Origin: Acinetobacter proteolyticus
Lineage (GTDB): Bacteria; Pseudomonadota; Gammaproteobacteria; Pseudomonadales; Moraxellaceae
Reading direction: 5' to 3'
DNA: 64,000 nt
Assembly: GCF_000367945.1 (NCBI RefSeq)
Contig: NZ_KB849178.1
Coordinates: forward strand, 1 to 64,000
How positions within the stretch are numbered: the first letter of the stretch is position 1; every line of letters starts with the position of its first letter. The notes below the pieces were generated by a model. That model was not told the origin of the DNA. It did not search any database and saw only the letters and a program-made list of their open reading frames with translations. Positions 30,456-40,367 of this stretch are shown here, one piece after another. Position numbers and translations under genes: made by a program.

Positions 30456-31343
30456 TTAGGCCAGAGATGAAACGGTATTCAATCCCAGTTGGCTTTTATG
30501 CATTTCATCTCTTAGCCAGTCTCTCAACAACAACTTGCGAATATCCTCTTCAAAAGGCTGGGCAGACAATAAATGATAGGCTGAACCATCAGCATAGACT
30601 TCAGTGAGTGGCTCCAGCATCTGATATTTCAATTCTCGTTCAACCATATAGGCCGAAACTACCGTTGCCCCTAAACCCGCCAAGCAAGCCTCAATACAAA
30701 GATAGAAATGCTCAAGTGAAGATGGTTTTAAACCACCAAGCTGTTCCGGATGTCGGCGCTTAAACTGTTGCCATAACAGAGGTCTGGATTTAGAAATAAA
30801 TACCTGAGTCATTACCGCATGATCATTCTTCACCCGCACTGCAAGCATCTGTTCATCCGCAATTTTTTCACTATACACGGCCGTGCCCCAATCAAAATCA
30901 TCTCTTCTCAGGGCAACATCGATGTGCTGTGCACTAAAGTCCACTGCCCCACCACCTGTTAACAAACTCACCTCAAACTCTGGATATTGCTGCTTAAAAT
31001 GCGCTAAGCGAGGAATCAGCCATTTCATGGCCAAGGTCGGTTCACAAGAAAGTATCAGATTCTTCTGTGCTTTATTGTGTTGCTGTAATTGCGATAAGCA
31101 CTGTTCGATCTGTTGAAAGACCTCCTGACAACAATCAAACAGCACTTCACCCTCTGAGGTCAAAGTTAATTTTCTAGCTTCACGTACAAATAACAGCAAG
31201 CCTAAACTTTCTTCCAAGTTTTTAAGTTGCTTGCTTACCGCACTTTGAGTCACAAATAGCTTTTCCGCAGCAAGCGTCACACTTTCATAACGGGCCACGT
31301 AATAAAAAAACTTGAGTGAATTCAAAGATAATCGTTCAATCAT
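30456..31343 (-). CDS. LysR family transcriptional regulator
   Basis: 295 residues. An N-terminal winged helix-turn-helix (LNSLKFFYYVARYESVTLAAEKL, then FVTQSAVSKQLKNLEE) is followed by a substrate-binding domain (about 90-290). The ALRRDDFDWG and EHFYLCIEACLAGLGA stretches resemble the GcvA branch. It lies divergent to a LysE exporter with 100 bp between, the usual arrangement in which the regulator senses the exported amino acid and activates the exporter. The effector is unknown. Confidence 0.9.
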   Translation of the reverse strand: MIERLSLNSLKFFYYVARYESVTLAAEKLFVTQSAVSKQLKNLEESLGLLLFVREARKLTLTSEGEVLFDCCQEVFQQIEQCLSQLQQHNKAQKNLILSCEPTLAMKWLIPRLAHFKQQYPEFEVSLLTGGGAVDFSAQHIDVALRRDDFDWGTAVYSEKIADEQMLAVRVKNDHAVMTQVFISKSRPLLWQQFKRRHPEQLGGLKPSSLEHFYLCIEACLAGLGATVVSAYMVERELKYQMLEPLTEVYADGSAYHLLSAQPFEEDIRKLLLRDWLRDEMHKSQLGLNTVSSLA

Positions 31344-31444
31344 TCCAAAAACTCATGCATAACAAGAATTAACTTCAATTTTAAATATAGCAAGAATATG
31401 AAAAATATAAAAAATCTTTAATAAGTCAGTTTAGGAATAGATGA

Positions 31445-32050
31445 GTGAATGAAATCATTGCGGTCGGCATCGTCACCCTGCTTGCGGTTATGAGCCCTGG
31501 TGCAGACTTCGCCCTTGTGACACGAAACAGTTATCTCTATGGGCGTCATTTAGGGATGTGTACGGCCTTTGGGATTGCAATGGGTGTCTGGGTACACATC
31601 AGCTATAGCTTGATTGGACTTGGCATTTTACAACAACACCTTCCCAGCTTAATTCAACTGATTCAATATATTGGCGCAGCTTATTTGATCTATATTGGCT
31701 ACAAAACCTTTACCCAAGCCCCAATTCTGTTTGATGAAAACAGCAATCAAATCACACGCTGGCAGGCCATCAGACATGGTTTTCTCACCAATAGTCTCAA
31801 TCCCAAAACTACGCTTTTTGTTATGAGTATCTATTCTCAAGTCATGACCAACAGCAACACTCTGCACACATTAATCGGCTATGGTGTATTTATTTCTGGT
31901 AGCCATTTGGCTTGGTTTTGCCTCGTGGCACTTTTTTGTTCCGCTCCTTTCATTCGCAATAAAATCCTTGCGCGACAAGTCATTATCAATCGCATCATTG
32001 GCGGTATCTTGAGTGCTTTAGGGCTGAGTCTGCTTTTCGCTCATTTTTAA
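31445..32050 (+). CDS. LysE/RhtB family amino acid exporter
   Basis: 201 residues with about six hydrophobic segments and the family N-terminus LLAVMSPGADFALVTRNS. The start is GTG 31445 with AGGA about 8 bases upstream; the overlapping ATG at 31441 stops after three codons. It exports an amino acid or derivative from the cytoplasm. Divergent to the LysR gene, which probably controls it. Confidence 0.9.
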   Translation: MNEIIAVGIVTLLAVMSPGADFALVTRNSYLYGRHLGMCTAFGIAMGVWVHISYSLIGLGILQQHLPSLIQLIQYIGAAYLIYIGYKTFTQAPILFDENSNQITRWQAIRHGFLTNSLNPKTTLFVMSIYSQVMTNSNTLHTLIGYGVFISGSHLAWFCLVALFCSAPFIRNKILARQVIINRIIGGILSALGLSLLFAHF

Positions 32051-32098
32051 ATCTTGCTCTTTAAACACTTAAAATCCAAAAGCCTTAACACGCAGCAA

Positions 32099-32127
32099 TA
32101 AAAAAACGCCTTCTAGAGGCGTTTTTA
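32099..32127. terminator. Bidirectional terminator
   Basis: AAAAAACGCC TTCTAGA GGCGTTTTT, between the LysE gene and the convergent UPF0149 gene. Confidence 0.8.
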
Positions 32128-32178
32128 GTATTTTATGATCATTCATCAACCACGAAGACCGCAGTATCAGATATGCCC

Positions 32179-32703
32179 TTACGCAGGCGTATGGTACATG
32201 AGATAAATTTCATTTAGATTATCAGGAATTTCTTCAGCCAATTCATCCATTAACTGACCATTACGGCGGAAAGATTCCATCTGTGGATCTTCTTCATCAA
32301 TACCGCTAAACACCATGATTGGCAAGGTTAAATCAACCAACTGCTCTTCAAACTCAGGTGCAAACCATGCATCCTCATTGAGGAACATGGCATCAACGAA
32401 ACCAACACTCCAATCACCTAAGCTTGAATCCACATCCGCTTCTTCAATTTCAAATGGAAATTCGATTCCATTTTCATTGGCCAAGTCTTGACGAATTGAT
32501 TCTAACCAAACTTTGATTTGTTCAATGATTTCACTTGGAACTTTCTTTTGATTGCTCTCAAAAAGTTCATCTAACCAACGATCGAATTGTGGACCAACTG
32601 CAATCGCACATAAAAAGCCATGAGTCGCTGCAAAATCTAGACCATATTCGTTTTGATCGCCGTCAAGATAGTTACTCAATAAGTCTAAATCTAACGTGCT
32701 CAT
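32179..32703 (-). CDS. UPF0149 (YgfB/YecA) family protein
   Basis: 174 residues from ATG 32703, which has GGA seven bases upstream; an in-frame TTG at 32715 overlaps that site. The sequence is acidic and helical, with the family's ATHGFLCAIAVGP near the N-terminus and a central WSVGFVDAMFLNEDAW block. No SEC-C zinc tail is present. The family's cellular role is not settled. 72 bp separate it from the small acidic protein upstream, and both are probably one transcript. Confidence 0.85.
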   Translation of the reverse strand: MSTLDLDLLSNYLDGDQNEYGLDFAATHGFLCAIAVGPQFDRWLDELFESNQKKVPSEIIEQIKVWLESIRQDLANENGIEFPFEIEEADVDSSLGDWSVGFVDAMFLNEDAWFAPEFEEQLVDLTLPIMVFSGIDEEDPQMESFRRNGQLMDELAEEIPDNLNEIYLMYHTPA

Positions 32704-32775
32704 TCTTTCATCCAACTTTAAAAATACATCGGCAACAGCATACCATTTTCGGGCATAAAGTCTTAGCTATTTCGC

Positions 32776-32982
32776 TTAGTCTTCGTCGTCAAGGTCATCG
32801 TCGTCGAAATCATAATCAAAATCTTTAAGTTCTCGCTCTAAACGACGTTGGGCCAAGAGATCATCGATCAATCGGCGCTTTTCTAATGATTCTTTGGCGC
32901 TGATTTTTCCAGATGACTCATCAAAACCTGCATCATCTTCACCATAGTTATCATCATCTAATTCAAAATCTGTAGAAGACAC
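32776..32982 (-). CDS. Small acidic protein, PA3496-like
   Basis: 68 residues, very rich in Asp and Glu, with a central basic helix (SLEKRRLIDDLLAQRRLER) between two acidic tails. This matches the PA3496 family of putative envelope-integrity proteins. The start is GTG 32982 with GAGG six bases upstream. It lies upstream of the UPF0149 gene on the same strand. Function is unproven. Confidence 0.7.
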   Translation of the reverse strand: MSSTDFELDDDNYGEDDAGFDESSGKISAKESLEKRRLIDDLLAQRRLERELKDFDYDFDDDDLDDED

Positions 32983-33276
32983 TAAGTACCTCTAATGAAA
33001 AAATATAAATGGGCCTAGGCGCTATTTATCGGTCTTGGCCTACCTTGTCAAGTTTTATTTGTTTTTTTTACTATAAAATGATGATTTGTACTTTTTTTCA
33101 TCGGTTTTTTTGTGTATTTATAATCCAAACAACAATGCAATTAAAAAACCGCTTTAATCAGGATATATCGCTTGAAAAATTGTGACTTAACCCCATATTC
33201 AAGGAACGAACGTGAAATCAAAACTATTTTTTATTTAAAGCAACTGGATCAAATCCAAAACATTCGACGTGAATTG
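32983..33276. other. Intergenic region upstream of rpoD
   Basis: AT-rich gap between two divergent transcripts. A TATAAT at 33119 has no good -35. Apart from the extended -10 at 33277 I see no structure or repeat. Confidence 0.4.
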
Positions 33277-33285
33277 TGCTATCAT
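33277..33285 (+). promoter_or_regulatory. Extended -10 promoter of rpoD
   Basis: TG-C-TATCAT forms an extended -10 without a recognisable -35. Transcription would start near 33292, giving a leader of about 40 nt. Confidence 0.5.
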
Positions 33286-33330
33286 GCACGGTTTTTCACC
33301 GCCCCAGATTCAACAAAAGAGTAAGCAAAG

Positions 33331-35217
33331 ATGAGCGATATGAATTCCCCTACTTCGCAAGTAGCGGCTCTGATTAGCCGAGGCAAAGAGCAAGGTTATT
33401 TAACTTACGCTGAGGTTAACGATCATCTACCAGACTCAATTACGGAAAGTGAGCAGATTGAAGACATTATTCAGATGCTTCAAGACGTTGGTATTCCTGT
33501 GCATGAACGTGCGCCAGAAACTGACGACACCATGTTTGGTGAATCAACTGAAGCTGCCGATGAGGTTGCTGAAGAAGAAGCTGCTGCCGTATTAGCATCG
33601 GTTGAAAGTGAGCCTGGTCGTACCACAGACCCTGTCCGTATGTATATGCGTGAAATGGGTACGGTTGAACTTCTTACACGTGAAGGCGAAATTAGCATTG
33701 CAAAACGCATCGAAGAAGGTATTCGTGACGTTTTACACTCGATTGCTTACTGGCCAAATGCTGTTGAAGTTGTTTTACAAGAATATAATGACTTTTTAAC
33801 TGGCGAGCGTCGTCTTGCCGATATTCTCTCGGGCTATTTAGACCCAGAAACTGACGAAGAAATTCCTGAAGTTCTTGAAGAAGAAACTGAGCTCGAAGAA
33901 GAAGAGACAGATTCTTCTGCGAAAACCAAAGACGTTAAACTTGATGATGATGACGAAGAAGAAGAGTCTGAAGGCGATGATGATTCTGAAGGCGATTCTG
34001 GTCCAGATCCTGAAGTTGCCAAAGTTCGTTTCTCTGAATTAGAAGCAGCTTGGAATGAAACTAAAGCTGTTGTAGCGAAACATGGCCGCAATAGCGATGA
34101 AGCGAAAGCATCACTTGAAGCGCTTGCAGCTGTGTTCATGATGTTCAAATTCACACCACGTTTATTTGACATCATTTCAGAAATGATTCGTGGTACGCAT
34201 GAGCAAATTCGTTCGAATGAACGTGAAATTATGCGTTATGCGGTACGTCGTGGCCGTATGGACCGTAATCAGTTCCGTACCACCTTCCCTGAGCAAGAGT
34301 CAAATCCAGCTTGGTTAGATGAACAAATCGCGAAAGCACCGGCTGAAACCAAAGCACACTTAGAAAAAGTGCGTCCTGACGTGTTGGCATTCCAGCAAAA
34401 GATTGCCGATATCGAAAAAGACCTTGGCTTAAATGTTAAAGATATCAAAGATATCTCGAAACGTATGGCGGTTGGTGAAGCGAAAGCACGTCGTGCCAAG
34501 AAAGAGATGGTTGAAGCGAACTTACGTTTGGTAATTTCGATTGCGAAAAAATATACCAACCGTGGCTTGCAGTTCCTCGACTTGATTCAAGAAGGTAACA
34601 TCGGTTTGATGAAAGCCGTAGACAAGTTTGAATATCGTCGTGGTTATAAATTCTCGACTTATGCAACTTGGTGGATTCGTCAGGCGATTACGCGTTCGAT
34701 TGCCGACCAAGCACGTACTATTCGTATTCCAGTACACATGATTGAAACGATTAACAAGATCAATCGTGTTTCTCGTCAACTTCTTCAAGAAATGGGTCGT
34801 GAACCGACGCCTGAAGAATTGGGTGAGCGTCTGGAAATGGACGAAGTTAAAGTTCGTAAAGTACTTAAAATCGCAAAAGAACCGATTTCGATGGAAACAC
34901 CGATCGGTGATGATGAAGATTCGCATCTTGGTGACTTCATTGAGGACTCAAACATCACTTCACCAGTGGATGCTGCGACCTCGGAAGGCTTAAAAGAAGC
35001 GACCCGCGAAGTACTTGAAAACTTGACTGAACGTGAAGCAAAAGTATTGAAAATGCGTTTTGGTATTGATATGCCAACCGACCATACTTTAGAAGAAGTA
35101 GGTAAACAGTTTGACGTAACACGTGAACGTATTCGTCAGATTGAAGCAAAAGCGTTACGTAAGCTTCGTCACCCTTCTCGTTCAGAACACTTACGTTCAT
35201 TCTTAGAAAACGACTAA
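33331..35217 (+). CDS. rpoD: RNA polymerase sigma factor RpoD (sigma 70)
   Basis: 628 residues. Region 1.1 (about 8-75) and a long acidic non-conserved region (about 170-230, with runs of Asp and Glu) precede the core. Region 2.3-2.4 ([24 protein letters not shown]) recognises and melts the -10. Region 4.2 near the C-terminus ([19 protein letters not shown]) binds the -35. It is the housekeeping sigma factor. The gene is alone here, without rpsU-dnaG, and is followed by a hairpin. Confidence 0.98.
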   Translation: MSDMNSPTSQVAALISRGKEQGYLTYAEVNDHLPDSITESEQIEDIIQMLQDVGIPVHERAPETDDTMFGESTEAADEVAEEEAAAVLASVESEPGRTTDPVRMYMREMGTVELLTREGEISIAKRIEEGIRDVLHSIAYWPNAVEVVLQEYNDFLTGERRLADILSGYLDPETDEEIPEVLEEETELEEEETDSSAKTKDVKLDDDDEEEESEGDDDSEGDSGPDPEVAKVRFSELEAAWNETKAVVAKHGRNSDEAKASLEALAAVFMMFKFTPRLFDIISEMIRGTHEQIRSNEREIMRYAVRRGRMDRNQFRTTFPEQESNPAWLDEQIAKAPAETKAHLEKVRPDVLAFQQKIADIEKDLGLNVKDIKDISKRMAVGEAKARRAKKEMVEANLRLVISIAKKYTNRGLQFLDLIQEGNIGLMKAVDKFEYRRGYKFSTYATWWIRQAITRSIADQARTIRIPVHMIETINKINRVSRQLLQEMGREPTPEELGERLEMDEVKVRKVLKIAKEPISMETPIGDDEDSHLGDFIEDSNITSPVDAATSEGLKEATREVLENLTEREAKVLKMRFGIDMPTDHTLEEVGKQFDVTRERIRQIEAKALRKLRHPSRSEHLRSFLEND

Positions 35218-35310
35218 TCTTTGGGAAATCTTGTGCTAGACCAATGCATGGTATTGGTTTAGTGCAGGACTTGAAGTTCAACACTTCATCCCCATCTATG
35301 TATTAGATCA

Positions 35311-35337
35311 AAAGCGCCTGCACTGATGCAGGCGTTT
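35311..35337 (+). terminator. Probable rpoD terminator
   Basis: Perfect 8-bp stem CGCCTGCA CTGA TGCAGGCG but only three T after it, so termination may be partial and ybeD may receive read-through. Confidence 0.55.
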
Positions 35338-35355
35338 CAAATTAAGAGGTTGCTC

Positions 35356-35643
35356 ATGTTAGACCGCACTCCTTCTCGTGAATTGCAAGAACATCTTTGG
35401 GTTTTCCCGATGGACTATCCGATCAAATTGATTGGTAATGCAGGGGATGAACTTCGAGTGGCTGTTGTTGATATTTTGCAGAAGCACTTCCCTGAATTTG
35501 ATGGCGACACAGTAAAAGTACAGCCTTCACGCACAGGTAAATACCACTCTTTAACTGCACAATTGCGCTTTGAAGAGTTGGAACAAGTTCATGCCTTATA
35601 CGCTGACCTTGCAGCCTGTCCTTTAATTAAGACAGCGCTATAA
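35356..35643 (+). CDS. ybeD: YbeD/DUF493 family protein
   Basis: 95 residues from ATG 35356, with AGAGG eight bases upstream; the upstream in-frame codons belong to the rpoD hairpin. The ACT-like domain begins with FPMDYPIKLIG and contains the SRTGKYHSLT block. The function is unknown, but the gene lies before lipB in many gammaproteobacteria, as here, which suggests a link to lipoate metabolism. A terminator follows. Confidence 0.9.
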   Translation: MLDRTPSRELQEHLWVFPMDYPIKLIGNAGDELRVAVVDILQKHFPEFDGDTVKVQPSRTGKYHSLTAQLRFEELEQVHALYADLAACPLIKTAL

Positions 35644-35649
35644 TCAAGA

Positions 35650-35683
35650 AATCCAAAATGCGAAAGTATTTTGGATTTTTTTT
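35650..35683 (+). terminator. ybeD terminator
   Basis: Perfect 10-bp stem AATCCAAAAT with ATTTTGGATT, 8-nt loop and a run of T. lipB therefore probably has its own promoter within 35684-35791. Confidence 0.85.
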
Positions 35684-35791
35684 GCAAAAAACAACACCTC
35701 ACTGTTTTGATAAATCCCTATATATCTGATTCAATTCATTACATAATTCATCGACTACTCAATTCAAAGCTGCCAAGGAAATTCTGTTGTA

Positions 35792-36445
35792 ATGAGCGCT
35801 GCAAAACCGACTTTAATCATTCGTTGTTTCAATGATCTACAAGATTACACGACTCGTTTTGAAGCAATGAAAGACTTCACAACCCATCGTGATGAAACCA
35901 CACCTGATGAGGTTTGGTTGCTTCAACATCAAGATGTCCTCACCCAAGGACAAGCAGGCAAGCCTGAACACATTCTGCTGCACAGCAACCTGCCGATTGT
36001 ACATACTGATCGCGGTGGGCAAGTCACTTGGCATGGCAGAGGTCAGTTGGTTGCCTATTTCTTATTAGATCTGAATCGCTTGAAATGGCATGTTCGTACC
36101 TTGGTCAGTTTTGCGGAACAAGCCATGATTGATCTGCTCAAAAAATATAATATCAATGCCTATGCCAAAGCTGATGCCCCAGGCGTCTATGTGGATGAAC
36201 GCAAAATTGGTTCACTCGGCTTTAAAATTCGTCGTGGCCGTAGTTATCATGGTCTTGCCCTGAATATTGATTGTGACCTCACTGGTTTTCAAACTATTAA
36301 TCCATGTGGTTATGCAGGCTTAGAAATGGTGCGCTTACAGGACTTACTGACAGACTACCCAAGTTTTGAACAGCTCTGTGCCGATTTTGTCCAGTATTTG
36401 CAAAATACCGATTTCTTTAATGACCTTGTAGTCAAATCTGAATAA
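35792..36445 (+). CDS. lipB: Lipoyl(octanoyl) transferase
   Basis: 217 residues. It transfers octanoate from acyl carrier protein to the lipoyl domains of E2 proteins such as SucB in this window. The conserved [12 protein letters not shown] loop, the catalytic lysine K138 ([12 protein letters not shown]) and the acyl-accepting cysteine C172 (NPCGYAG) are all present. lipA is not in the window. Confidence 0.95.
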   Translation: MSAAKPTLIIRCFNDLQDYTTRFEAMKDFTTHRDETTPDEVWLLQHQDVLTQGQAGKPEHILLHSNLPIVHTDRGGQVTWHGRGQLVAYFLLDLNRLKWHVRTLVSFAEQAMIDLLKKYNINAYAKADAPGVYVDERKIGSLGFKIRRGRSYHGLALNIDCDLTGFQTINPCGYAGLEMVRLQDLLTDYPSFEQLCADFVQYLQNTDFFNDLVVKSE

Positions 36446-36526
36446 TTTACTTTTCAATTCTAATAAAATAAATTAGAGTAAATACTCTAAATTAGCTTTT
36501 GCATAATTTTAACAAGGGATACGCAA

Positions 36527-37060
36527 GTGATTTCAACCAAAGCAGTGAAGCCCACGTTGCAATTTGCCTACGTCAAACTCATGATGGATGTTGTGGGTCG
36601 TGGCCTCGTGATGGCAAGCCAAGTGGATGATGAAGTACAACAGGAAGTGTCGAAGTTTCCTGTAGGTTTTATCCTTTCAATGAATGTTTTCCCCAATGGA
36701 CCTGCATTTGTTGCTCGAGTAACCGAAGAAAAACAATTAGAGCTATTGTCCAATTACAAAGGCAAGCCTGATTTAACCATTACCTTCAAGCATTTAACCC
36801 ATGCCTTTTTGGTATTTTCTTTCCAAGAAAGTACCGCACAAGCCTTTGCCAATGACCGTATGATTGCCGATGGTGATGTTTCAAGCGCCATCCGTCTGGT
36901 GCGTTGCTTGAATAAAATGGAAGCCCTGATCTTACCTAAGCTAATCGCTTCACTTGCAGTCAAACGCTACCCTGCTGAATTAACATTAAAAGAAAAATTC
37001 ACGGGTGCAAAAAATATTTATCTTAAAGTCGCAAAATCATATCTCAAACGGAGCGCATAA
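36527..37060 (+). CDS. SCP2-like sterol/lipid-binding domain protein
   Basis: 177 residues. The central part (about 45-125, FVARVTEEKQL..., PDLTITFKHLTHAFLVFSFQES, ANDRMIADGDVSSAIRLVR) looks like a bacterial SCP2 domain, a fold that binds hydrophobic ligands. The flanking regions are helical. The stop codon lies one base before the start of the alcohol dehydrogenase, so the two are translated from one message and may share a lipid or long-chain alcohol substrate. That role is inference. Confidence 0.65.
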   Translation: MISTKAVKPTLQFAYVKLMMDVVGRGLVMASQVDDEVQQEVSKFPVGFILSMNVFPNGPAFVARVTEEKQLELLSNYKGKPDLTITFKHLTHAFLVFSFQESTAQAFANDRMIADGDVSSAIRLVRCLNKMEALILPKLIASLAVKRYPAELTLKEKFTGAKNIYLKVAKSYLKRSA

Positions 37061-37061
37061 C

Positions 37062-38246
37062 ATGGCTAAGCCTTATTACGAGTTTTTCTGTCCTGTAAAA
37101 GTCATTGCTGGTAACGCTGCCTTAGAGCATATCCCATTTGAACTTGCGACGCTTGGCGCAAAACGCCCAATGATCATTACCGATAAAGGCGTACGTGCCA
37201 ATGGTTTACTCAACCCAATCGAAGCAGCATTCAGCACCACGGATGCGGTGATTGGTGCAATCTTTGATGATGTTCCACCCGATTCAAGCTTGGAAGTGGT
37301 TCGCTTAGCAGCAGAACTGTATCGCAAGCAAAAATGTGATGCGATCATTGCGATTGGCGGTGGCTCAGTCATCGACACCTCTAAAGCAACCAATATCTTG
37401 GTCTCTGAAGGTGGTGACGATTTATTGCAATATTCAGGTGCACATAACCTACCAAAACCACTGAAACCTTTCTTTGTGATTCCAACCACCTCTGGTACAG
37501 GTTCGGAAGCCACCATGGTTGCTGTCGTTTCGGATACCCAACGCAATGTTAAACTGGCTTTTGCTTCTTATTACTTGATGCCACATGCTGCGATTCTTGA
37601 TCCACGCATGACCCAGACTTTGCCGCCGCATCTGACTGCCATGACAGGTATGGATGCATTGACGCACTGTGTTGAAGCCTATACCTGTTTAGCTGCTAAT
37701 CCACTCAGTGATGCCTATGCCAGCGCAGGGATTAAAAAAATCAGCGAAAATCTGTTCAAAGTTTTAGACAATCCAAGCGATGCACAAGGTCGTTTAGAAC
37801 TTGCACAAGCATCCACCATGGCGGGGATTGCCTTCTCTAATTCAATGGTGGGCTTAGTTCACTCATTGGGTCATGCGCTTGGTGCAGTTGCACATCTGCC
37901 CCACGGCTTATGCATGAACTTATTCTTGCCATACGTGCTTGAATACAACAAAGAGATTAATGGCGACAAGATTGGTGAGTTACTGTTGCCACTGGCAGGT
38001 GCTGATATTTATGCCCAAACACCAGCCAGCTTACGTGCAGACAAAGCCATTGCCACGATTCTGGCGATGCGTGATCGCTTATTCAGCCTGACCAAATTGC
38101 CACGTACTTTACGTGAAACAGGTAAAATCACTGAAGCACAACTGGATGAAGTTGCGGACAAGGCACTGAATGATGGTTCTATCATTTACAACCCGAAAGA
38201 AGCAAACTTGCAAGACATTCGTGCAATCTTACAAAAAGCATGGTAA
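37062..38246 (+). CDS. Iron-containing alcohol dehydrogenase
   Basis: 394 residues from ATG 37062, with GGAG eight bases upstream. It is a type III NAD(P)-dependent dehydrogenase. The nucleotide-binding GGGSVIDTSKA lies at about residue 105. The metal ligands are in ILDP, DALTHCVEAY, VHSLGHALG and the LPHG histidine. Substrate is not evident; partnership with the SCP2-like protein suggests a hydrophobic alcohol. A strong terminator follows. Confidence 0.9.
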   Translation: MAKPYYEFFCPVKVIAGNAALEHIPFELATLGAKRPMIITDKGVRANGLLNPIEAAFSTTDAVIGAIFDDVPPDSSLEVVRLAAELYRKQKCDAIIAIGGGSVIDTSKATNILVSEGGDDLLQYSGAHNLPKPLKPFFVIPTTSGTGSEATMVAVVSDTQRNVKLAFASYYLMPHAAILDPRMTQTLPPHLTAMTGMDALTHCVEAYTCLAANPLSDAYASAGIKKISENLFKVLDNPSDAQGRLELAQASTMAGIAFSNSMVGLVHSLGHALGAVAHLPHGLCMNLFLPYVLEYNKEINGDKIGELLLPLAGADIYAQTPASLRADKAIATILAMRDRLFSLTKLPRTLRETGKITEAQLDEVADKALNDGSIIYNPKEANLQDIRAILQKAW

Positions 38247-38277
38247 TACATTGAGTTAAATCAAGTATTCCTGCTTA

Positions 38278-38316
38278 AAAGCCCCGATATTGATTGAGTA
38301 TCGGGGTTTTTTAATT
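38278..38316 (+). terminator. Terminator after the alcohol dehydrogenase
   Basis: CCCCGATA TTGATTGAG TATCGGGG followed by six T. Confidence 0.9.
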
Positions 38317-38442
38317 TTAAGTGAATCTTTATTCATCTATTTCTTTACCCAATTGGCAAAAAAATTGCTAAAAAAAGCATAAAAGTACTGACAATTTATA
38401 GTGTTTTAGGATAGATTGGCGCACTTTCGTTTTTTGTACGGG

Positions 38443-38467
38443 GGATCGTTTTTGTCTCAAACGATCC
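38443..38467 (+). promoter_or_regulatory. Perfect 9-bp inverted repeat in the permease leader
   Basis: GGATCGTTT and AAACGATCC are separated by 7 nt, followed by a smaller TGATC/GATCA repeat at about 38480-38492, just before the permease. It may be a repressor operator or an RNA hairpin in the leader. Confidence 0.5.
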
Positions 38468-38514
38468 TTAACACTATGGCTGATCTTTGATCAACGATTA
38501 TGAGGATAACGCCG

Positions 38515-39909
38515 TTGACAAATTTATCTGGGACTCAACCAACAGCGAAGCTTCAAAAGAATCTTGTGCTTTGGCACATTATCATTATTGGCTTAGCTTA
38601 TATTCAACCATTAACTTTATTTGATACATTTGGTTTAGTATCTGAAAGAAGTGGTGGTCATGTACCGACTTCCTACATATTTGCCTTAGTTGCAATTCTT
38701 TTAACGTCGATCAGTTATGGTCACATGATTCGTCGTTATCCGTCTTCTGGTTCTGCGTATACCTATGCCCAAAAGTCAATTCACCCTAATGTTGGTTTTA
38801 TGGTGGGTTGGTCTTCGTGGTTAGATTATTTGCTCTCCCCCCTGGTGAATATCATTCTTGCTGATATTTATCTGCGAGCACTCTTCCCAGAAGTAAATAA
38901 CTGGATTTGGGTAATTGGCTTAACCGTGCTCATGACCGTAATTAACCTGTTTGGTGCACGATTTGTCGCACGTTTTAACAGTACCATTGTGGTGATCCAG
39001 CTCGGTGTCATTTTCTACTTTGTATATCAGGTCTATATCCTGCTTACACAAGGTGTTTATGCCGATGGCACGCTGAATCCAGACAAAGCCGAGTTATGGT
39101 CGCTTGCGCCATTCTGGAATGAAATGACCTCTGTCGGGGCGTTAATTGCCGGTGCAACCGTTCTATGCTTCTCATTTACGGGTTTTGATGCGCTTTCTTC
39201 ACTTGCAGAAGAAACCAAAGATGCTGAAAAGACTTTGCCACGTGCAATTTTCACCACAGCATTGCTTGCAGGTATCATCTTCATTGTCAGCACCTACTTT
39301 ATTCAGCTTTACTTCCCAAGTAATCCGAATACCTACTTCAACCCACTGGATGAATCTCAACCGGTGATGGTTGCAGCCATTGGTAGCCTTGCATTTAAAA
39401 CCATGGTTTTATACTTTGCAGTCGTAGCAGTAATGGCATCAGGTATTTCGGCACATGCAGGTGTATCGCGTTTGATGTATGTGATGGGTCGTGATGGCGT
39501 GATCAATAAGAAATTATTCGGTCATATTAGCCCACGTTTACATACGCCAACTTACAACATCTTGATTGTGGGTGTTGTGGCTTTATCTGCGGGTTTCCTT
39601 GATCTTGAGCATATCGTGAACTTGATTAGCTTTGGTGCATTAACTGCATTTAGCTTTGTTAACTTCTCGGTGATTTCTCGCTATGCATTGAGAGATGGTA
39701 AGAACAAGACGCCAAAAGATATTATCAGCTACATTATTATTCCAACACTGGGTTTCGCCAGCGTGTTTATGATGTGGTTAGAAATTGATAAATTGGCTTT
39801 ACAGATTGGTTTAGCTTGGGCCGTCATCGGTGTCGGTTATCTTGCTTACAAGACCAAAGGCTTCAAATACAATGCGCCACAGCATAATGAGTTTGATGAC
39901 AGACATTAA
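38515..39909 (+). CDS. APC superfamily permease, putrescine importer (PuuP/PlaP) type
   Basis: 464 residues from TTG 38515, which has AGGA eight bases upstream; the in-frame ATG at 38500 has no ribosome site and overlaps that sequence. There are about 12 transmembrane helices. The sequence follows E. coli PuuP closely in GLAYIQPLTLFDTFG, SGSAYTYAQKSIHPNVGFMVGWSS and VCFSFTGFDALSSLAEET. It probably imports putrescine or another small amine by proton symport. A leader with a perfect inverted repeat precedes it. Confidence 0.82.
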   Translation: MTNLSGTQPTAKLQKNLVLWHIIIIGLAYIQPLTLFDTFGLVSERSGGHVPTSYIFALVAILLTSISYGHMIRRYPSSGSAYTYAQKSIHPNVGFMVGWSSWLDYLLSPLVNIILADIYLRALFPEVNNWIWVIGLTVLMTVINLFGARFVARFNSTIVVIQLGVIFYFVYQVYILLTQGVYADGTLNPDKAELWSLAPFWNEMTSVGALIAGATVLCFSFTGFDALSSLAEETKDAEKTLPRAIFTTALLAGIIFIVSTYFIQLYFPSNPNTYFNPLDESQPVMVAAIGSLAFKTMVLYFAVVAVMASGISAHAGVSRLMYVMGRDGVINKKLFGHISPRLHTPTYNILIVGVVALSAGFLDLEHIVNLISFGALTAFSFVNFSVISRYALRDGKNKTPKDIISYIIIPTLGFASVFMMWLEIDKLALQIGLAWAVIGVGYLAYKTKGFKYNAPQHNEFDDRH

Positions 39910-39923
39910 TCTGATGAGGTAAT

Positions 39924-39951
39924 AAAAAAGGCGCTGAATGCGCCTTTTTTA
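39924..39951. terminator. Bidirectional terminator
   Basis: AAAAAAGGCGC TGAAT GCGCCTTTTTT, between the permease and the convergent PH-domain gene. Confidence 0.85.
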
Positions 39952-39962
39952 TGCGCTTAACT

Positions 39963-40367
39963 TTAAATAATTCTCGACTTTGATCTTCTTAAGCCTTCGA
40001 CATTTGATCTAATTTGAGTAATTAAGTCTCCACCATCACGAATGGCAATCAGGTTTAGAACTTTATCTGTCTTGTCGGTACTGATCAGCACAATATTACT
40101 TAGGCCAAAAATACGTAGAAAAAACGGTTGCTCATGTCGATAGTCTCTGACTCGATAGAGTTCCAATTGATTGGTGGTTTTATTCAACACCCCTTTGGAC
40201 ATAATTAAACGCTCAGAAGTTAATTCGTATTTTGTATATTTGGTCTGTAACCAACGCCATAAGATCAATAGCAAAGGAATGACCAAAAAGAATAAAACAC
40301 CACATACAACAAAGTAAGCAAGATTACTGATTTGAGAAGGTGTCCCCTGCCATTCTACATTTTCCAT
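39963..40367 (-). CDS. Bacterial PH domain (DUF304) membrane protein
   Basis: 134 residues. One long or paired transmembrane segment (about 15-40) is followed by a bPH_2 domain (about 48-125) with the family pattern YELTSERLIMSKGVLNKTTNQLELYRVRD. Such proteins have no assigned function. It is a single gene. Confidence 0.82.
   Translation of the reverse strand: MENVEWQGTPSQISNLAYFVVCGVLFFLVIPLLLILWRWLQTKYTKYELTSERLIMSKGVLNKTTNQLELYRVRDYRHEQPFFLRIFGLSNIVLISTDKTDKVLNLIAIRDGGDLITQIRSNVEGLRRSKSRII

Noticed and set aside
35231..35267. Hairpin CTAGACCAAT/ATTGGTTTAG after rpoD as a terminator
   Set aside because: No T run follows; the downstream stem at 35311 is the better candidate.
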